Positions 10,416 through 24,600 are shown, numbered from the stretch's first letter. The stretch: 64,000 nucleotides of DNA from Pilatotrama ljubarskyi (GCA_022385805.1 MU277670.1:157875-221874), one strand, 5' to 3'. The notes: a model not told the origin generated them from the letters alone. Made by a program: numbers and translations.

Positions 10416-12894
10416 ATGGTCCTTTCTAGCGTTCTCGGCTTCCCTCGCATCGGTGCGCGTTGTCTTTCTCTACTGGCAATCGCACAGTCCACTAACACCA
10501 CGTTCGTCGTATAGGTGCTAACCGTGAGGTGAAGAAGGCTGTCGAGGCCTACTGGGCTGGCAAGCTCTCCGCCGACGAGCTCACCAAGGCCGCCGCCGAT
10601 GTCAAGAAGGCTAGCTGGACCAGCCTCAAGGAGCGGGGCGTCAACCTGATTCCCAGGTATGTGCACATCTACGCGAATTTGAAGATCGCGACCAAATCGA
10701 CTCACGCTCCCGCTACAGCGGTGACTTCACCCTTTACGACCACGTCCTCGACCACTCCGCGGCGTTCAACGTCATCCCCAAGCGCTACTTGGGCAAGGGT
10801 CTCTCGCCCCTCGATGTTTACTTCGCCATGGGCCGTGGTCGCCAGGCTGACGGCGTCGACGTCCCCGCCTCCGAGATGAAGAAATGGTGAGATCAATCGT
10901 GCGGTCGACCCTTCTCTTGTGCTGACCACATCCCTCCTAGGTTTGACTCAAACTACCACTTTGTCGTCCCCGAGTTCTCCGAGGAGACAGAGTTCAAGCT
11001 CAACTTCAACAAGGCGCTCGAGGAGTACCGTGAGGCCAAGGACCTCGGTATCGAGACGCGCCCCGTTGTTCTCGGTCCTGTTACCTTCCTTGCCCTCGGC
11101 AAGCCCGCCAAGGAGGCTCGTGCTGGCTTCCAGCCCATCTCCCTCCTCCCCAACCTCATCCCTATCTACAAGCAGCTCCTTGCTGCGCTCAAGGAGGCTG
11201 GTGCTGAGTCCGTCCAGATTGACGAGCCCATCCTCGTGCTTGACTCCGCCGCTCTCTACGAGAAGCAGTTTGCCCAGGCCTACGCCGAGCTTGCGCCTGT
11301 CTCCCCTAAGCTCGTCCTGACCACCTACTACGGCCGTCTCGACTCCAACCTGAGCTACGTCGCGAAGCTCCCGGTCGCTGGCCTTCACATCGACCTGGAC
11401 CGCGCCCCCGCTCAGCTGGACGAGGTCCTCGCTGCTGTTAAGCCCACCAACCTCGTCCTTTCGCTCGGTGTCGTCTCCGGCCGCAACATCTGGAAGACCG
11501 ACTTCCAGGCCGCTCTCAAGCTTGGCCAGAAGGCCGTTGAGACCCTCGGCAACGACCGCGTCATAATCGCGTCGTCTTCCTCCCTCCTCCACACCCCGGT
11601 CAGCCTTGCTGCCGAGAACAAGCTCACCCCTGAGCAGAAGGACTGGTTCGCGTTCGCACTCGAGAAGGCCTCCGAGATCTCCGTCATTGCCTCTGCCCTC
11701 TCTGGCTCCCAGGATCCCAAGGTCGCTGAGGCCGTTGAGGCGAACAAGGTCTCGATCGCGAAGCGCCGTGAGTTCGAGCGCAACTCTGACGCCACTGTGC
11801 GCAACCGTGTCGCGGCTATCACGCCCGACATGCTCGAGCGCAAGAGCCCCTTCGCGGTCCGCAAGGAGATCCAGCAGAAGCAGCTGAATCTCCCCAAGTT
11901 CCCCACGACGACCATCGGCTCGTTCCCGCAGACCAAGGAGATTCGCCAGGCGCGTGCGAAGCTCAACAAGGGCGAGCTCTCCCCCGCCGAGTACGAGAAG
12001 TTCATCGAAAAGGAGATCGAGAACGTCGTCCGCTTCCAGGAGCGCATCGGCCTCGACCTGCTTGTGCATGGTGAGCCCGAGCGCAACGACATGGTCCAGT
12101 ACTTCGGCGAGCAGCTCGAGGGCTTCGTCTTCACGCAGAACGGATGGGTTCAGAGCTATGGCTCCCGCTACGTCCGTCCCCCGATCATCGTCTCGGATGT
12201 GAGCCGCCCCAAGCCCATGACCGTCCGCTGGAGCAGCTACGCGCAGAGCCTTACCAGCAAGCCCATGAAGGGTATGCTGACTGGCCCCGTCACCATCCTC
12301 AACTGGTCCTTCCCCCGTGCCGACGTTTCCCGCGAGCTCCAGTGCAAGCAGCTCGCGCTTGCGCTCCGTGACGAGGTCATCGACCTCGAGAAGGCCGGCA
12401 TCAAGGCCGTTCAGGTCGACGAGCCCGCTCTCCGTGAGGGTCTCCCTCTCCGCAAGGCGGACTGGGACGCGTATCTCTCGTGGGCCCTCCCCTCGTTCAA
12501 GATCGCCACTGCGGGCGTCACCGACGCGCTCCAGACGCACTCGCACTTCTGCTACTCGGACTTCGACGACATCTTCCCGTCCATCCAGGCGCTCGACGCG
12601 GACGTCATCTCGATCGAGGCGTCGAAGAGCGACATGAAGCTCCTGAACACGTTCAAGCACTACGGCTACTCGAACCAGATCGGGCCCGGTGTCTACGACA
12701 TCCACTCGCCCCGTGTCCCGTCCGACGAGGAGATCAAGGAGCGCCTCGCGGCGATGCTCGCCATCCTCCCCGGCGACCTCCTCTTCGTCAACCCCGACTG
12801 CGGCCTCAAGACGCGCGGCTGGGCCGAGACCGAGGCCTCGCTCGTCAACCTCGTCAACGCCGCACGCTGGGCGCGCCAGACGTACGCCGCCTAA
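10416..12894 (+). CDS. MET6: Cobalamin-independent methionine synthase
   Basis: Transfers the methyl group of 5-methyltetrahydropteroyl-triglutamate to homocysteine, the last step of methionine synthesis, in the cytosol. Exons 10416-10452, 10515-10656, 10719-10886 and 10941-12894 give 766 residues, the normal size. The N-terminal half starts LGFPRIGANREVKKA. The C-terminal barrel carries the zinc ligands: His651 and Cys653 (QTHSHFCYSDF), Glu near 675 (VISIEASKSDM) and Cys near 736 (NPDCGLKTRGW). Substrate-loop sequence TTTIGSFPQT begins the second domain. Third positions are very strongly C or G, which suggests high expression; this also creates a 665-codon antisense open frame that is not a gene. 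The first exon is only 37 bp. Confidence 0.97.
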
Positions 12895-13671
12895 ACGCGC
12901 GCGTGCGGTGCCCCGCGCTTCAACAGCGCCCGCGTTACGGTTCACCAGATGCCGGTAACTTATCTCAGCGCACTCTCAACGAGGTGTCCTGTCCCTGCGG
13001 TTCCACCCCAGACAGATGTTGTGCAGAAGTGTGGCGGATAAGCATGAAAATGGCGTAGCCGTGTGGGTGCCGGCCTGCGCACACACCACCGTGGGCTCCG
13101 CCGACCCCGATGTTCCCAGCGCGACGTGCGTGCGTCCCTGCGCTCTTTGGTGCCGGGCGGCGCGCCGTCGACAGTAGGCTCGGCGGCTCGCGGTGTTGCG
13201 GGCCAATTGGGCGAAGGCCAGTTCTGTTCGTCGGTGCGACGGCGGGCGGCCTGAGCTCCGAGGATGGTTGGATATGTTTGTGGATGGATGGGCGGATTTC
13301 AACAATCCTGAAAACGCGCTCTCAACGGCGCCGTTATGTAGCAGTACTGCGATGATGGCCATGTATCTGTGCGACGCGTTAGACAGAATATCATGACCTT
13401 CATGGGTATCTTGTAAGCCTGACTAGATCCCTGACTATGAGCTGGACGAAATGTGCGCGGGACTCGTATATGCAACGGTGATCGTGTATGGTGATAACAT
13501 CGTATAAGCATAAGGCGGTCGTAGACGGGGTATCGTGGTTAGTGGCAAGCATTAGTCGTGTTGATAGCGATGAACGTAGCGTACAGTCCTTCAAATCGCC
13601 CGAGTAAAGATGACCATGAAAACTCTAGATGGTAGCGATACCTACTACCTAGCATTACCTCCGACACCAGA
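12895..13671. other. Convergent intergenic region
   Basis: It contains the 3' flanks of MET6 and the DUF2985 gene. No conserved ORF, repeat or RNA gene was seen. Confidence 0.4.
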
Positions 13672-16163
13672 TCACTGAGATGACGGCAAATGCTCCGCGG
13701 CGGGCACGACCATCTCGTCTGCGAATCGCAGAGACCGGCCAGACGGCCTGCGCACCGTCGGAGGCCTCGTCCGCTCCGCCTGCAACCCCTTCTCCGCATC
13801 CCGCTCAACGACGCCCTCCCGCGCCGCAGCGCCCGACGCTCTCTCCTGCTCCGCGTGCTGCTGCTGCTGATCAGTTTTCGCAGCCGAGGCGGCCGTCTTC
13901 TCGTCCTTCTCGTTGGACGACTCGGAGGAGGGCGCCTCCGGGCTGGCGCCCCCGTCCTCAACGTCCTCGACGTTGATCGCGGGAAGGTTGGGCGAGGTCT
14001 CCTGCCGCTCGTGTTCCATCTTGAGCGCCATGCGGAGGCGTTCCTCGACCTGCTCGGTGCGCCGCGTTTTGCGGCCGCCCCAGTAGATGAGCACGCCGGC
14101 GATAATACCTGCGACCTGGTGGCGACACGTGAGTGAGGTTGCAGAGCGCATATGTGAGCGCTACGTACGAAGGCAGCAGGCAGAGTGGTTCCGGTAGTCC
14201 ACGCGGGTCGTTGGAATCTGGCAGTGGAGATGTAAGCAAGCAGTGCAGAGTTTTTTAGACCTTCCATCCTCGACGCACCTATCCAAACCCCACATGGTGC
14301 CGCTCAGAAGACACTGGAAGAACGAGTTGAGATCATTGCACACGCATATCCAGAGCGCAAGACTGCAGCCTGAATGAGTACGGGGTATTCATGGAAGGAA
14401 TGGAAAGCGAACGCTTACTCGATGGGGAAGGCCTACGTTGCGACGTTAGCGTCTGTGCGAAGGTGTCGAATCAACAGTAAGGCTCACTCGATGCGTCTGC
14501 GTGCCATGGGGACGGTACCACGTCTGGGAGGCCATGAACTTGTGCTGCTCTGGAGGAAGGAACCTCGAGTTCAGCGACAACAAGCACGGCAGAGGAAGAG
14601 CTGCGCACGATAGTGTAGGTCGATCTGTTCCTCTTCGGTGAGCACATGGACGTAGTTGGGGTCGTATACGGGGTCGGGGAGGTCGTCCGGGTCGTAAAGC
14701 TCGGGAAGGCCCGCCTTCTTCCGCAATCTCGCGATCTTGCGCTTGTAATGCCATATCTTACAAATCCCTGCGACTGGAGCGTCAGTCCCAGGAGCAGAAG
14801 CCCCTGTAAAGTGAAGACTCACGGTAGGTGTCCATAATCCGAAAGGGGATGAAGCCAATACTGGTTGCCGTGAACAGGCCTATGGTACCACGCATGTCAA
14901 TACGGACACCACGAAACAACCGTAGTCCGCTCACCTGTCTCCACTTGTTGGCAGAGCTCGACCCAAAATCCTTGGGTGAAGTCATTATGTAGATTGATGA
15001 ACTTGGCCAGAAAGAAAACGATGCCGGTGCCCCAGAATACTGCGGAGAAGTTGAGCAGTTAGATTGCCGAACACATGCATGGCAAGGAGATCATACTGAC
15101 CAACGAGAAATCCGTAAATCGCGGTGACGATCTTGGTAGACGGTCAGGAACGGGTAGATAATCAAGTCAGACTCGTTCAGACTCACCCCGAGAGCTGCGT
15201 CGGGGCCAGGTGTGATCAGAAGGGTGCCCAAGATGCATGTGAGATATGCACTCACGTGTCTTGACGAAGGTCCAAACACCCTGCATGACACGCCTAAACT
15301 TGTCACGTTTCGTAAGAACGTCCTCAACGTGCTGGTCGAGGGCATCTTCATATTCGGGTTCTTCGTCTTGCTCGGCACCCTTCTCCGGATCGCTTTGCTT
15401 ACGCTTCTTCTTGCGCATGCGTGGTAGTACAATCACGGGCTTCCGTGAGTAGAATGACAAGGGTGGTCTGTGACATGGTCAGAAGGGTGAACACCAGAAG
15501 CAGGTGTATACGCACACAACAATGGCATTGGCAGCGTTAGTCAGAGTGGATACGGTAGATATTTGCGGGTCTGTTAGCAACCGTTATCAGGTACACCTTC
15601 CGACTCCACATCGCGTATGAATGCTCACCTATAACGTCTAGATGCTCGACTATGTCATCGGGATGGTGTTCTTCCAGGCTGTCCTCGCGTTCCCGGTCAT
15701 GATCCAGTTGCTCGAGCGCATCGCTCAGTGAGGTACTCATGCGATCATGTTCGCCGTCCAGGGGAACGCGCAGCTCCGCCTGCTGACCTTCGACAGTGTA
15801 CGAGTCTGCATGGCGTCTGCTGAAGCTGTGCGGGACGGAGCTCTCTTGTATGTCAGAGAGGCGCGAAGGGCCGGCAGCCTCGGCTGGTGGCCGCGCAGCC
15901 GGTAGCTGTGGGCTTGACCTGGCGGAGGAGAGGATATGGTCGGAGACCTTGCTCGAGGCGCGAGGTCTGCGCGCTGGGGGCCGCGCTCCGGTCACAATTG
16001 CACCATCGCTGGCGCGAGACCGCGTCCGATGGAGGTCGGTGGTAGACTCTGCGTCGGGAACGGCGGGTCGGAAGAGCGAGACAAGGGACTGGGAGCGGGG
16101 TCGGCCGTTAGGATGCGCATCGCCAATAGACTGGTAGCCTTTCTTGATGCGAACGGAGGGCAT
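13672..16163 (-). CDS. DUF2985 integral membrane protein
   Basis: A fungal multi-pass membrane protein family of unknown function. The N-terminal 200 residues (from MPSVRIKKGYQSIGDAHP) are polar, Ser/Arg-rich and probably disordered, then acidic (EQLDHDREREDSLEEHHPDD). A basic segment follows (PRMRKKKRKQSDPEKG). Membrane helices are spread over several short exons at about 14780-15540. The family block reads FINLHNDFTQGFWVELCQQ then VETGLFTATSIGFIPFRIMD, followed by a charged juxtamembrane piece (YKRKIARLRKKAGLPELYDP). A last helix at 14085-14130 (GIIAGVLIYWGGRK) precedes a long charged, Gln-rich tail. Exon borders are approximate. The family call rests on the FWVEL...GLF...F.PFR block; function unknown. 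Confidence 0.68.
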
Positions 16164-16598
16164 CGCCAGTGAGCAGCCTGTGGCTGGCTAGCGACAGCGG
16201 GTAGCGACCAGCGAGGGTGGGGCGGAAGGATGTGTCAGGAAGAAAGAGAGGGGTTTGTGGAGCGACCCGGTCCATCGCCGTCTTTCAGCGCCCTAGTCTC
16301 GTCCTCTGTCTATGAAGTCATGCCTCCCACGTGGTAGTTTGTAACCAGCAATCGAACACTCTAGTTCTGATTATTACATAGCGGGCTACCGCCAACAGGA
16401 CTCTGGTTCACGCTTCATTGCAAGCAAATGTTCTGCTCCCTGTACTTGGCTGTAACGTGCTTCGAGCCTCCCCGGTCAAGAGCGTGAGGGCTGCCGACAA
16501 ATTGCGAATACTGTCGTATTCAAGCAGTCGACGATGACGCAGCGACAGCAGTACCCATTTCGACGTGCTCCTCAAAAGGGCCGAATATAAGCAATGTA
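16164..16598. other. Upstream flank of the DUF2985 gene and left flank of the mobile element
   Basis: The upstream region of the minus-strand DUF2985 gene. No coding sequence is recognised. Base composition drops towards AT on approaching the element at 16599. Confidence 0.35.
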
Positions 16599-16599
16599 C

Positions 16600-16834
16600 A
16601 AGTGGGTGCCAAAAGTATGGAAACGCCTGTCCACTTTGGGTGGTCATCTTCCCACGGCTGTATCTAACCATCAGTAACTGCTCTTCTCAATAAACCCCCA
16701 TTGTCAGAGAGGACAGACAACTCTGGACTATCTGGTATAGTTTGGACCTGACTTGATGTGAATGTGCTGGAGAAATGGAGACCACTCTTGTGCTTACCCT
16801 GAACATTTTCCATATCCCCAATAAATTGGCCATC
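16600..16834 (+). repeat. Left terminal inverted repeat arm, 235 bp
   Basis: Matches the reverse complement of 17286-17520 at every position I compared. Beyond 16834 the two sides keep only patchy similarity (for example a shared GGCCTAAGGA.TAT motif). Confidence 0.92.
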
Positions 16835-17285
16835 CCTGCCTCTGTCACTTGGACCATTCCTGAGATTACTTCAAAGGCACTTGGGCCTAAGGATTATGTT
16901 TATCCCCATATACAAAGTTTGAGTATAATTAGTCTATTTGGATTCAAATCAAGTAACCAAGTGAGGTTCATACAGTGTAGCATTTGGTCCTCTATGTTAT
17001 GATATAGCTCCTCTGAGGGCCTTTCTTGGGAAGCTAGATATGAAGCCCTAATCAGATGAGCAAGAGGGTACTGTTGGTGGATTTTGAAGATCCCTAACGT
17101 GAGACAACAAGTGCTACACAACCTGTCAGGACACAGATATCAAGAGTATTATACTATATAAGTACCGCTTTATTATATTATAATGAGCCTATTTGGTCCA
17201 ACTGAATATGTGGTTGGCAATATATTCCTTAGGCCTACGTATCTTTGGGAAAGTTTTAGGAATAGACTCAGGTAACGCAGGAAGT

Positions 17286-17520
17286 GATGGCCAATTTATT
17301 GGGGATATGGAAAATGTTCAGGGTAAGCACAAGAGTGGTCTCCATTTCTCCAGCACATTCACATCAAGTCAGGTCCAAACTATACCAGATAGTCCAGAGT
17401 TGTCTGTCCTCTCTGACAATGGGGGTTTATTGAGAAGAGCAGTTACTGATGGTTAGATACAGCCGTGGGAAGATGACCACCCAAAGTGGACAGGCGTTTC
17501 CATACTTTTGGCACCCACTT
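17286..17520 (-). repeat. Right terminal inverted repeat arm, 235 bp
   Basis: Reverse complement of 16600-16834 with no mismatch found. It could form a long hairpin with the left arm around a 451-bp loop. Confidence 0.92.
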
Positions 17521-17523
17521 ATA

Positions 17524-19615
17524 TATGCGCACCACAGTGGTCATAATAGGAGGAGCATGCCATGCTGTCAGTCGTCCACCGTCATGCGTTCGGTGCTTGG
17601 TTACTTACATGTACATCCTACAGCAGCTCGAATCAGTGCGCGCGGATGTGAATCCGGCGCTGAGCAGATATTCTGGGCGCCAGGTCCCTTGTCAGTCAGA
17701 GGGCAAGCTCCTGCTCATCATCTGCAGCGGCAGTCCATTATACTACTCGAGTGGTTTACAACTTTCCTCTGCGCATGCTCCTGGCCGCCCTAACACCGCC
17801 AGCTAACGGGGCGTATTCTCTCAGGGCAGTCCCGAATACCTAACACAGTTGGATGTCAAGACATGCTTTCCCGCCCCGCGGCACGTTCATGAGAATGCGG
17901 TTCGCTCAGTATTATCCAGAAGATTGGGCTTCACGGGGCAGCGAAAAGGTGCCGGAACGCGTTCGTTCATCCGCGGCAGGTCTTGATGTGACCACTTCGA
18001 TGCGAACTCACGAGCCCACTTACTAGCCATGGGGGCCACGAAGCTCCGTGCTGGCTCCGACTTTGTGGCTTGATATCTTGAGACCTGACAGGTTCCTGCC
18101 ACGCGAGTCTTGCGGGCCGCGACGATGCCGCGGCTTTCCCATACTCTCCGTGTTCGTGCCTTTCAGCCTGGGAAGACGTCCTCAGGCTCACAAGGTGCCT
18201 CCCTTCGGTAACCAAGCTCGGCATCGCAGTGAGTGAAGGTTCTCTTCCTCAATGTATTGTCGAATACTGATTCACATGTGAAGGATAGTCTCATATACTC
18301 TGTTACTGTGCTTGTGGACCAACTGCTCTCTTGACCATGCTGCCGTTGAGCTTCACAATCTCAGCATGTCTGCAGACACAGGCCTAACCGGCTCGAGGGG
18401 TGTCGAATTAACATATGCAGATCACCAGCTATCTCACAGCAGTCCAATCCGCTGGGGCGAGTTCCGCTCACGAATGTATGCCCTCGAGCACCTCTTGTCT
18501 CCACGCCTCGGGGCCGGTGGGAGCTCTCCACTACTCCAGCTTCGCCAAGACATTCGAAATACATAGCTCGGCTTCGGGACGACACAGGTGTCCCTGGATC
18601 TGTTGTGCAGGTGCGTTCAGGCTCTGTCGCTACCAGGACATGTGCCCTCGGACTGAGCTATGTATGCAGCTATTGCGAGCGCACCCTGCAACTTGCACGT
18701 CTCAGGTTCGGCGCTCTGCACGCCTGTGACAGAGGACACTGAGAGCACTGGCGTTAGAGTAGCTACCTTCCCTGTGCGGGTAGACAGCGAGTACTGCATA
18801 TAAGGGACGGCGGCTCGACGCCCTGCGTCCTGGTTGCTCGTGTCCGGCACAGGCGTACGCACGTCCGACACGGGCCGCTCATCCTCTTCTTGTGTGCAGC
18901 TTCCCCTGGGCCTTCGCAGCCCGATCGTGCTGACTACTCGGCTCCTCAATTTTCTGGGTAATTTTCTCCCTCGCCTCGAAGAAGCTTTACGCTGAGACTG
19001 CACGATACGGCTGACATTATCTTGCTCGACCTGCGATAGATCCCGTCCCCTTGGTCTCTCGATGCCACGGCTACGACCTCGCTCTATGTGAATCCGCGCT
19101 GTGTCCATGCGGCGCGCCTTTGCTCTGGGCAGCTCCATGACTGTGTCGAAGGCACTACGACGGACATGGCCCCCTCGGCACACTGCCAAGAAATGAGGGG
19201 ATTGTCACCGTGTCTACGAGAAGGTCCGTAACTTAAATCTGAGAAAATTACTGAGAAAAATTCGGGAGGCACTGACCCCGGGGTTCATGCATATTCTCAT
19301 TAGGTTACGGCAACGACGAAGCCCGGAGCACACGAGCGAGTGAGCTTTTGGCTTAGGCATGCAGACTGTAGTTGACAACGCGACGCCATTGGGCGCATGC
19401 GCGAAGGCGTACGGCACACCGACGTTTTGGACGCTCCCGCGGGCGCGCCCTGCGACGGTCAGTGCCGCTCAATGTGAAGCAAACCTGACGAAATGCTCGA
19501 GCTGCAATTGGCCTGAGTGTCATCTTGGAGGTTGCACCGCTCATCCTTCTCGGCTCGTGCACCGACACCCTCCTCCCGGAGAGCATGAGGGATTATTTCC
19601 TCCGTCATTTTCGAC
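17524..19615. other. Gene-poor region between the element and lignin peroxidase
   Basis: Two kilobases without a gene I can support. The longest open frame (18617-19189, minus, 190 codons) is Arg/Ser-rich, has no recognisable domain and no intron pattern. The last few hundred bases are the upstream region of the peroxidase gene. They contain two reverse-orientation CCAAT boxes (ATTGG at 19388-19392 and 19507-19511). Confidence 0.4.
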
Positions 19616-19618
19616 GGG

Positions 19619-19624
19619 TATAAA
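19619..19624 (+). promoter_or_regulatory. TATA box of the lignin peroxidase gene
   Basis: TATAAA lies 81 bases before the ATG at 19705, a spacing typical of ligninolytic peroxidase promoters. It is the clearest TATA box in the window. Confidence 0.65.
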
Positions 19625-19704
19625 GGCCATATGGGGATGCTCGGACTCTCCAGAGCACTCGTCTCCCTCTTGCACTCCAACCGCCTTCTCGCAGTTCATC
19701 CGAC

Positions 19705-21145
<1,441 letters not shown>

Positions 21146-21654
21146 AGAGGTATGACCCGGATGAGGTCCTTATCCCATGTGCGAGTTGCCGGCGTGTATT
21201 CTGAGTAGATGCGGTCCTTGTCTCTATTTCTGTCCTGGTGTACCTTGCGTGCGAGGTCGTATGACTGTATGTATGATTGGGAATTGTGTGCTCAATAAGG
21301 ATGTACTTGGTGTATTGAATTCAAGGGGTTACTGCCAAGACTCCGAGTCGGAACGAGCCGAGGGACCCATTGTGTTCGCTCAGGAGTACGTATAGGTCCA
21401 AAGCCAATCAGCCAACATTCATTTCGGCTGCGTCAGCATTTCGGCGAGTACCTTCAGTACCTTCACATATAGACAAGAAGCAGGGCGACGGTGGCGATAG
21501 TTACGTGGTATTAGCGATAGATCTAGCATACATGTCCTGCCTCAATCAGTATACATCATGTCTGAAAACTGGGTCTCAAGGTCTGGCTGTTAGTCCGTGA
21601 GGACGGGTCAGTCTATACAAGTATAGGTAAGCATACTTGTGAAAGAAGGCAGGC
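21146..21654. other. Convergent intergenic region
   Basis: The 3' flanks of lignin peroxidase and the FMP27-like gene. It could include a terminal exon of the latter (see that entry). No other feature was seen. Confidence 0.4.
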
Positions 21655-24600
21655 TCAGCAACGTACACTCGTAGTGGTGTCTGAGGCGTCAATGCTGTCC
21701 TGGCTGTGGGTATGTTTACGTCTGAAGAGACTGATAGCGCGATTTCGCATGCCTGGTCTCGAAGCTTTAGCCGGCCGTACCGTTTCCGGTTCGGAGGTGA
21801 GGAATGGTGGATCCGATATGGTGTGCGGTAGATTCGGTCTCGTCGAGGCGTCTCTTGACTTTCGGGAGGCTTCGCCTGACGACATCGTGCCACGATTCAC
21901 GCCGCTTCTGGACGACAGTAGCTTGGGCGTGCTCGGGCGAGTCGGTCGGTCGTGGGCCGCATCTTTCTTGGACGCGATCCACTTCGTCTTCGTGATCAGT
22001 TCACGCGCAACAGGCAGTACTGGGACTAGTGGCTGCTGGAACGCGACCTTGACCCAGCCGCGCCAGTTCCGACCGGATGGTATGAATTGATCTACTAGCT
22101 CCTCGAACTGTGAAGCTAGTCAGACTGAAACCCGTGACACAAAGCGCTGACAATATAGACTTACACTCCAGGTCTGGTTGCGGTACTCTAGGTCGCGCGT
22201 CCTGATACGTGCATTACGACAGAGGAAGGAGTCTTCCTTCATGATGCTCAGCAGGAGGTGCAGGCTTAAGCCACATTCAGTACATCGCTGCAGTCAGACC
22301 GCAAAGATCGGCTTACCTGGCTACCTTGACCCTCACGAACGTTTTCTGAGACGCACGCGTTTTCATCTCCGCTGCATCGTCCGTCTCCTGTCTCGACCGG
22401 ACTCTATCGTGAGCAGACCTGCCCCCACCCGAGGTTGACGGCTTCGACATGGCGAGCGCATCCGTCGATCGTCCTTTGAGCGCATCACTCGAACGCGTCC
22501 TCGTCAGCCTCGATGGCACTTGTAAGGAATTCTGCCGCATAGGGTTCCTGAGATCTGTAAACGAGCGTGATGTGCCCAGTCTACGCAGAGTCGGTGTAGG
22601 GGCTGTCAGCCGATTGGCGTCGAGCGACTTGCGAGCCGGAAGGTCGAACGACGCAGATCTCGGTGAGTCTGTATATGTGACTGCAGGCAACTCGTCCGAA
22701 TCGGTGAACGACTCCGGAACTGCGAATGACTCGGTCTCGATGGGGGTTTGGTTGCGGTTGCGCCTCGCTGGCCAAAGGTACTCCATGATGCGGCGACCGA
22801 CGCGGATGTCGATCTGAAGGCGCATCGGGTGAAGCATGAGCTCGAACTCCTCATAGATGGTGATTCCGCCGACAGGAGGTAGCACTGTCCAGTCCGCCAG
22901 GAGAAACAGTTTACGCTATATATCCCGAAATGAGCATATGGGATGGCGGAAGAGCGTCTGAAGTATACCTTGACGAGAGGATGCGTTGACGGCTCGTCGT
23001 GTTTGGAGAGAATCTCGGTCCATTCCGCATCAGCCGCCCCATCAAAGGCTTGCATGTCTCCCACCGCTAGCTTGTTGACAGTGGAGCTGTCGTGACGGCT
23101 TAGCCAGTAGTAGTCCGTGTCTCGGATCGCGATCTTCGCAAGTAGCTGGTCATGCCTGTCTAGCATCCTCCACGACAGCTCTTCCGACGACGCATGCAGC
23201 AGCAAAGCGGACTTCTGATCGGTCTGATCGCTCGACTTGTCTTGTGCAAGCTTAATTGCGTCGAAGATGAGGTTCAGTTCTTCGACCAGCAACAGTATGT
23301 GCGCTTCGATCTTGAGCAACTCGACTCGCCCAGGGTTGCCAAGTCCATGTAGCTTCTGCTCCGCTTCACGCTTCGTTTCCAGTGCTTGACGGAGCCGCTG
23401 CTGCATATTCGCGACGACATCAGCGGCAGAGGCGAGGTTTGTGAAGTCGTAGCTGAATAGGAGGCTCTCGAGCTTCTCCGCCCGCGTTTTATGAGCAGCG
23501 TCGCTGAAGAGCACCAGCTTCGTGACAATGTTGGAAATGGCTTGGAAATGGCGATCATTGGCAGAGACGGTGAAGCGCGGGACATGCAGACGGATGAGGT
23601 CCTGCGAGATATGGTCGATCAAAATATGTTGCAGTCGCTGGCAGTGTACATACCGTCTGATTCTGCAAGTGCGCATGCATATGTTGGCTGGTCTTCACCA
23701 CTGACGTAGTATCGTTTCGCAGGCGCAGCCGATTGAACTTGTCATACTGGAAGGTCGCATCCGTCTGTGGCACCAGCCGGTCGAAGTCACTGTTGTCCGC
23801 GCGCAGATCGATCAAAACCTCCAGAGGAACGGATTCTTTCCCAGACGTGTTCGCGGCGGAAGGAGAGAACGTCTGAAGTCCCGTGAGCCATGCGAAGTTC
23901 CTAACGCGTACAACATGATCAGAGCCCGCTTGCATAAGGCCGATGTATTGCACTATACACACCTGTTCATGATCTTGCCGCTAACTGGATCATGCGAGTT
24001 CGAGTCATCCATGATGGCAAACGTCTTGAGTTTCCCTTGCAGCGCTGCAAGCACACAAACCGACTCGGTATCCACATTACTTCGGAGGACAACCTGGGGC
24101 TTGAGTAGCAAGCAGAAATGTCCCTTTCTTGGCGATACTCCTTCCGCCCAACCATGCAACGGATCCGCGATCTGTGGTAGCTTTGAGACAGTCTGGGGCA
24201 CGAACTCAACGGATGGTGTCGAGCCACCCTCGCCCACGAGCAGCTTCTTGACAGCAATAGCGGCTGCCTGTGCGCTTGCTGCAGGGCCTTTATGCTTCCC
24301 ACCTTCCTGTTGGACGTCGTTGAGTACGGCCTGGGCCTGATCACGAATAAACTTGACAGCACTACAATTTACGATTAGAAGCAGGGTTATGCGGCACTCG
24401 AACGGTACACCCACCGTGTGGCCATGTGGTACTCGATTCCTCGCCTCGAGCGGGAGCAATAGTAGTATTGCATCATGATCTGAAGAAGCCGTCAGCCTGC
24501 GCGGAAAACCAAGTTCTGCTTGCTTACGTCTCGGATGGCGTTGTCCATGATCATGTGCGGATTGTGCACTTGGTACACGTTGTCGAAGCCGGCCCACTCG

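Larger units (their letters stand above)
16597..17523. mobile_element. Non-autonomous Tc1/mariner-like fold-back element (MITE-like)
   Basis: A 923-bp insertion (16599-17521) is bounded by TA dinucleotides at 16597-16598 and 17522-17523, as expected for TA target-site duplication. Its arms are inverted repeats. The outermost base differs (C on the left, T as complement on the right), then 235 bases match perfectly. The spacer is AT-rich and contrasts with the GC-rich host. It contains no recognisable transposase, so movement would need an enzyme supplied from elsewhere. The terminal motif GTGCCAAAAGTATGG resembles Tc1-type ends. The same short peptide frame is therefore encoded outward-in at both ends. 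Superfamily is inferred from the TA duplication and end sequence only. Confidence 0.85.

Noticed and set aside
10948..12945. 665-codon open frame antisense to MET6
   Set aside because: It results from extreme G/C third-position bias of MET6. The product is Leu/Glu/Val/Arg-rich without domains, and the sense strand has a complete, conserved gene.
16599..17521. Autonomous DNA transposon
   Set aside because: The spacer of 451 bp is too short for a transposase and its frames are broken. Only a non-autonomous element is supported.
18617..19189. 190-codon minus-strand open frame upstream of lignin peroxidase
   Set aside because: No domain, intron pattern or plausible start context; Arg/Ser-rich composition typical of chance frames in this DNA.
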